NCBI GenBank assembly: GCA_030340625.1
Contig: JAOPHQ010002912.1
Coordinates: 38,215-102,214 of the forward strand
Length of the DNA stretch: 64,000 nucleotides
Direction of reading: 5' to 3'
Origin: Merluccius polli
Taxonomy: Eukaryota; Chordata; Actinopteri; Gadiformes; Merlucciidae
In this document: positions 59,701 through 64,000 of the stretch, one piece after another
Position numbering within the stretch: position 1 is the first letter of the stretch
How the letters are laid out: the number at the start of each line of letters is the position of its first letter
Notes under the pieces: generated by a model
Database searches by the model: none
Told to the model about the DNA's origin: nothing
Seen by the model: the letters and a program-made list of their open reading frames with translations, nothing else
Program-made: the position numbers and the translations under genes

Positions 59701-61377
59701 AACAAATCACATAAATATGTGTACAATAGTAATATGATCAATAAGATCATTACTAAAAAGAAAAGATAATATCAGCCAGTGCTATGGCTCAATATTGTTA
59801 AATTCTGGTCTTGTATTTCGTCCATCAAAATGTTTTGTATAGAGGACCACAAGGGACATAATTCAAAGCAAAATAAATCTAAGTAAATCAACGAATACAT
59901 GTTTCATGTTTAGTAATGAATAGGCAAATAACGGAGTTAATACCAAAATGTTCATTTACTTTATTAGTGTGGATAAAACAGCGCAATTAATGTTATGGGT
60001 TGACCGAGTTTTGTAATAAATCAAACATTATGGTGTGGCATTACTCGGACCGAAGCAGTTTTCCTTTGTTTTGGTCTGGCTTTACTCTTCACTGATTGGT
60101 TAGAGAAACATTGAACTTACTGGCTTGCAAAACAGAAGGTAAGGTTCATTACTCTACGGGAAAACGGCAATAAAAAGCTGCGTTTTATCGGTTTTTACGG
60201 CGTAAAGAGCGCGTTTTAATATACCTCACTGGAATGCCGTATGGAGTTTTTGACGAATAAAACGATGTAAAAAGCGGTGGTTTGCCATTATGCGGCGTTT
60301 GTACACCACATTTTACGCCGCTCTTTTTTTTAATTTTTACAAACGCGTCTAAAAAGGGGCGAATTGTGACCCATTTGGCTTTCCATATGACATGTTTACG
60401 TGTCGGAAGTCGCGTGTATTTGAACTGTTTTGCTTTCCATAAGTAGCTTCTAGTGTCACGCGATGTTAACCTCTTGTGACACGTTCACGTAAAATTAAGT
60501 ATTTTAGTAAAATTAGTCAAAGGGTGTTTCTCATTTCTCTTATTTGGCAAAAGACACCCCATGTCTCCATTTTATAGAGTGGTGCAGGGCTGACGTATTT
60601 TTGTAGGCCAACCCGGAAGTGAGCATCGCCCTGGGTTCCCTTGACAACAATCCAATGGTTTTTCCCATTGGATTTTGCATTATTGCAGAAAATAAGCTCT
60701 GTGGCAAACAAAAGTTTATGATATCCACACTTTTGTTAAGCAAGATCATCTTCACCAATGAACACTACTTTTATGATTTTTGAAGCAGTAAAAGCTTCAA
60801 AATTCACGAGTGGGGCATTTACTGACTTGTTTTATGTCGTAGACCAAAACGTGTAAATCTCTTAATCTTGTGTAAAACCACAGACCTTATTTCAGCCATC
60901 TCACCAAAAACCCATTCAAAAAACCCATTGACTTCGAGACGAGGGAACCGAAGTGCGAACATGCTAACGGACTTCCGGTTTTAGGACTCATTCCTGCACC
61001 CATGCCTGCACCGCTCTATTCCCAAGTCATTCTAGGCATAGACATAATATACGTATATATGTCTATGATTCTAGGCCCCTATTAATGGTGTGTTTTTTTC
61101 TATCTATGATGACCTCTGCAGGACCATTTTAATCACTTCCTGTTCACTGAACACCTCCATGCAGCATCCTCCTCCAGCCTTAAAAGCCCGACTAGCGTCT
61201 GTTTATATGAAACTTTCTATGTGTTGATGTGAACATAATATAAATCAATAGAATCAATAGATGATTTTTCTTATCAGAAGAGCTATCAGGGTAGGCCTAC
61301 TGGAAAAGTGAGAAAGTGTCTTTTGAATCACAGGCCCGATTAGTATCTGTGGGTGACGTGATGTCTAGCCTTCACTC
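56598..61377. repeat. Two tandem copies of a ~2.4-kb repeat segment
   Basis: CAGGCAGCACCTGAAAACCC starts the first copy near 56598 and the second near 59008; both end in ...GATTAGTATCTGTGG...CTTCACTC. The sequences align along their whole length and differ largely by one- to three-base insertions and deletions. Each copy contains a hAT-like terminus (TAGGGGTGTCCCCGACTA on the minus strand, near 56900 and 59310). No gene is visible in either copy. 55206-55656 and 56256-56486 also show none. Confidence 0.8.
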
Positions 61378-61544
61378 TGTACAGACAACACACACCTTCA
61401 ATCATCCATGACTGAAGGTATTGTCTGGATCTGGTCAGGTTGGATTCTTAATGTGTTTTTTCCTTCATAACGTCGCCCCTATATCAGGCACATTTGAACG
61501 AAGTGGCAGAGAAACAGTACAAGTGGCAGTTATTTTATGCTACT

Positions 61545-61690
61545 TGATATGATAATAATAATAATAACAATAATAATAATAATAATAATAATAATATTTT
61601 CTCTCCCCCCCACCTTTATGTCTCGCTTCTCCCCCCTTTATGTCCCCCCTCTCCCCCCCCTTTATGTCCCCCCTCTCCCCCCCTTTATGT
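61545..61690. repeat. (AAT)n tract and C-rich TTTATGTCCCCCC repeat
   Basis: An AAT trinucleotide tract (about 61550-61595) is followed by about five units of a pyrimidine-rich sequence with CCTTTATGTCCCCCCTCTCC. Confidence 0.85.
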
Positions 61691-61700
61691 CCCCCCCCTA

Positions 61701-62615
61701 TGGCGTCAGATTAGTGCCAAAATGCACTCGCGTGATAAAACATGCAGTCGGGCGTATATATTATTTCACACGCAGTTATTAACTGCGAGCGCGCAAACTC
61801 TCTGCGCGCTCGCGCACACTCAGAGCGCTTCTCCCCGAGAGAGGAAATTAAGAGCGAGCGAGCAAATCGGGGACTCGAGAGCATTTCCTCGTTGCTCTCA
61901 CATCGGACAGCCTCTCAGCTCACGTTCTGCTCGCTCGAAAGGAATAGTTTTGGCACTTTGGGGGAGGGAACCCAGGCAGGGCGGGCTCTCCTGTGATTGG
62001 CCGTTTCTGAGGAGCGATATTTGATTGACAGCCTACTTTCTCTCATGGATGGAAGTCTGCTGGTGAACTCAGTGGTCTGAACGAGACAACGGCGTCAGGG
62101 CGGAGGTACCTTCAGGTAAGAAGGTACCTCTACGGGCCCTTGTGATGAACGAAAACTATGGCTTGTGTGAAATGTCATCTAAGTATGTTTCTGAGAATTG
62201 TGTTAGTGTAACTAATAATCAACATTAGTTAGAACGTTATTACTTAGTCTGTAACGTTAACCATGGGTAAAGCTAGCCAATAGCTAGTTCATCACAAATG
62301 CCCGAATTCAGCCAAGGCTTTCTTAGCTGAAGTACCTCCGCCGCCCTGACGCCGTTGTCTCGTTCAGACCACTGAGTTCACCAGCAGACTTCCATCCATC
62401 CTGTCCGATGTGAGAGCAACGACGAAATGCTCTCGAGTCCCCGATTTACTCGCTCGCTCTCAATTTCCTCTCTCGGGGAGAAGCGCTCTGAGTGTGCGCG
62501 AGCGCGCAGAGAGAATTTGCGCGCTCGCAGGTAATAACGACGCGTGTGAAATAATATAATACGCCCGACTGCATGTTTTATCACGCGAGTGCATTTTGGC
62601 ACTAATCTGACGCCA
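61701..62615. mobile_element. 915-bp long-inverted-repeat element flanked by TA
   Basis: Arms begin TGGCGTCAGATTAGTGCCAA at 61701 and, on the reverse strand, TGGCGTCAGATTAGTGCCAA at 62615. TA lies just outside each end (61699-61700 and 62616-62617). Outer arms span 61701-61911 and about 62398-62615; inner arms span 62046-62117 and 62324-62398. A 134-bp segment (61912-62045) occurs only on the left, so one nearly continuous ~290-bp palindromic arm is interrupted on one side. The TA flanks would fit a Tc1/mariner-like or other TA-targeting element, but the class is not proven. Confidence 0.75.
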
Positions 62616-62669
62616 TACCCCCCCCCCCCCAGAAGAAAGGTATCCCAGGGTGAGAGCAATGAATTGAAT

Positions 62670-63390
62670 TTCTCCAAAATGGTACAGTAGAAATGCTTGA
62701 TATTGCATGTGGGTATAGTCTTACATGTAGAAGTCAAATATACCACCCATAGCCAGGGAATATTGAGCAAAGTGATTTTACAGCAGTTCAAATTATGCAA
62801 TTGTGCTATCCGAAGGTACACATATGGGACTTTTATTGTAGAATATCTCCAAAATGGTACAGTAAAAATGCTTGATATTGCATGTGGGTATAGTCTTACA
62901 TGTGTAGAAGTCAAATATACCACCCATAGTCAGGGAATATTGAGCAAAGTGATTTTACAGCAGCTCAAATATATGCAATTGTGCCATCCGAAGGTACACA
63001 TATGGGACTTTTATTGTACAATATCTCCAAAATGGTACAGTAAAAATGCTTGATATTGCATGTGGGTATAGTCTTACATGTGTAGAAGTCAAATATACCA
63101 CCCATAGTCAGGGAATATTGAGCAAAGTGATTTTACAGCAGCTCAAATATATGCAATTGTGCCATCCGAAGGTACACATATGGGACTTTTATTGTAGAAT
63201 ATCTCCAAAATGGTACAGTAAAAATGCTTGATATTGCATGTGGGGGTAGTCTTACATGTGTAGAAGTCAAATATACCACCCATAGTCAGGGAATATTGAG
63301 CAAAGTGATTTTACAGCAGTTCAAATACAACAAAACATGCCACTTGGAAGCACAAATATGGGACTTTTAGTTTGGCATTTCTCCACATTG
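62670..63390. repeat. ~178-bp satellite, four units
   Basis: AAATGGTACAGTAAAAATGC recurs near 62679, 62852, 63031 and 63209. Internal units are almost identical; the last decays near 63330. Open frames through it are repeat artefacts. Confidence 0.9.
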
Positions 63391-63479
63391 TTGCAATAAA
63401 GATACTTGATATTAAGTTTTTCATTCATCATGGGCGTATGAAACACTGTAATACAACATATTTCATTTAAATGTAGGTT

Positions 63480-63680
63480 TTAATTATAGCTTACGGTTCT
63501 TAATACATTTATTTTGAGAAACCGGAAGTGAATACGCGGTTTCGCCCGTTTCGCCGCTTCTACCGTAATGCTGAGAAATTTGTACACTCGAAATGTAAGT
63601 GCGGCTCATTTGACCACGGTGATCGGAGGAACGGCTGGCTTGACCGCAGTACATATCATGCATAAAAGCAAGACTAGTCA
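63480..63680. repeat. Transposon fragment related to the interior of the copy 1 hAT element
   Basis: TTTATTTTGAGAAACCGGAAGT and GGAACGGCTGGCTTGACCGC resemble positions 1960-2125 (TTTTATTTTGAAAACCGGAAG, GACGGCTGGCTGGACCGCAG). This is a dispersed family present at both ends of the window. A (GATA)n tract follows at about 63728-63762. 63763-64000 shows nothing recognisable. Confidence 0.5.
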
Positions 63681-64000
63681 ATATATTGGCTGAGGCTTTG
63701 TTGCAAGCAGTGTTTGCTGTGCAGACATTAGATAGATCGATAGATAGATAGATAGATAGATACTTCAAGAATATGTGAATAATAAGGTCGTAATTTAACT
63801 TAACACCACAACAAATATCTGTCTCACTTTGTGAAAAGAAAATCTATAAATCGTGCGTCCTTGTCCTTTATTGATGAGGAAACAAGCGGAGGTTACTTAC
63901 TTTGATATGAGCAGGGATGCCTGGGCGCGATCCCAGGATCCAGATCCGGCCGCCTTGTTTTCTTTTCGATCGAGTCGCTCGGCGTGCACAAGTACAACTC

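Overview
This window looks like ray-finned (teleost) fish genomic DNA. It carries multi-exon vertebrate immune genes: fish-type MHC class I with a U-lineage-like groove and a fish-specific FISNA-NACHT-LRR-B30.2 receptor. It is also packed with microsatellites, minisatellites and fish transposon families (BEL/Pao, Gypsy, hAT, PIF/Harbinger). All splice sites below were placed by eye from GT/AG rules, reading phase and comparison between paralogues.

Layout. Positions 1-37655 hold three tandem MHC class I genes, all on the minus strand. Copy 1 (321-7838) and copy 2 (10757-17443) each resolve into seven exons (55, 267, 279, 327, 105, 24 and 71 bp of coding sequence) that sum to exactly 1128 bp, or 375 codons plus stop. 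Copy 3 (24770-36959) keeps exons 2-7 in frame but lacks the leader exon and promoter. Its intron 2 is swollen to 9.55 kb by a CTGT/GGTTAA minisatellite with higher-order structure. Between the class I copies lie plus-strand immunoproteasome remnants: a PSMB10/13-type exon, a PSMB8 internal exon, the PSMB8 last exon with 3'UTR, and a second PSMB8 3' tail. They converge on the class I 3' ends, so the duplicated block was probably psmb8 -> <- MHC-I. Copy-specific insertions (a 2.0-kb hAT in copy 1, a 400-bp 8-bp-TSD element in copy 2, a 715-bp TAA-TSD element shared by copies 1 and 2) allow the copies to be ordered in time.

Positions 37656-45447 are a full-length BEL/Pao retrotransposon with an intact 1958-codon gag-pol frame. 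Its two LTRs differ in length by one base. It sits exactly where copy 3 loses its 5' end, yet has no target-site duplication and its two flanks are unrelated. That indicates recombination between elements or an assembly join.

Positions 48034-55205 (minus) carry an NLR gene with 11 recognisable coding exons: an N-terminal repeat region, FISNA-NACHT, three LRR exons, a linker and PRY-SPRY. The exons are phase-compatible throughout except for one 1-bp surplus in a homopolymer.

Positions 55206-64000 hold no gene I can support. They consist of inverted-repeat elements, a ~2.4-kb tandem duplication whose copies differ mainly by single-base indels, a 915-bp long-inverted-repeat element and a ~178-bp satellite.

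Together the window joins antigen presentation (class I), traces of antigen processing (PSMB8, PSMB10/13) and a cytosolic NLR in one repeat-driven, actively rearranging locus. The most interesting features are the satellite between the alpha1 and alpha2 exons, the proteasome remnants, and the BEL junction that beheads copy 3.
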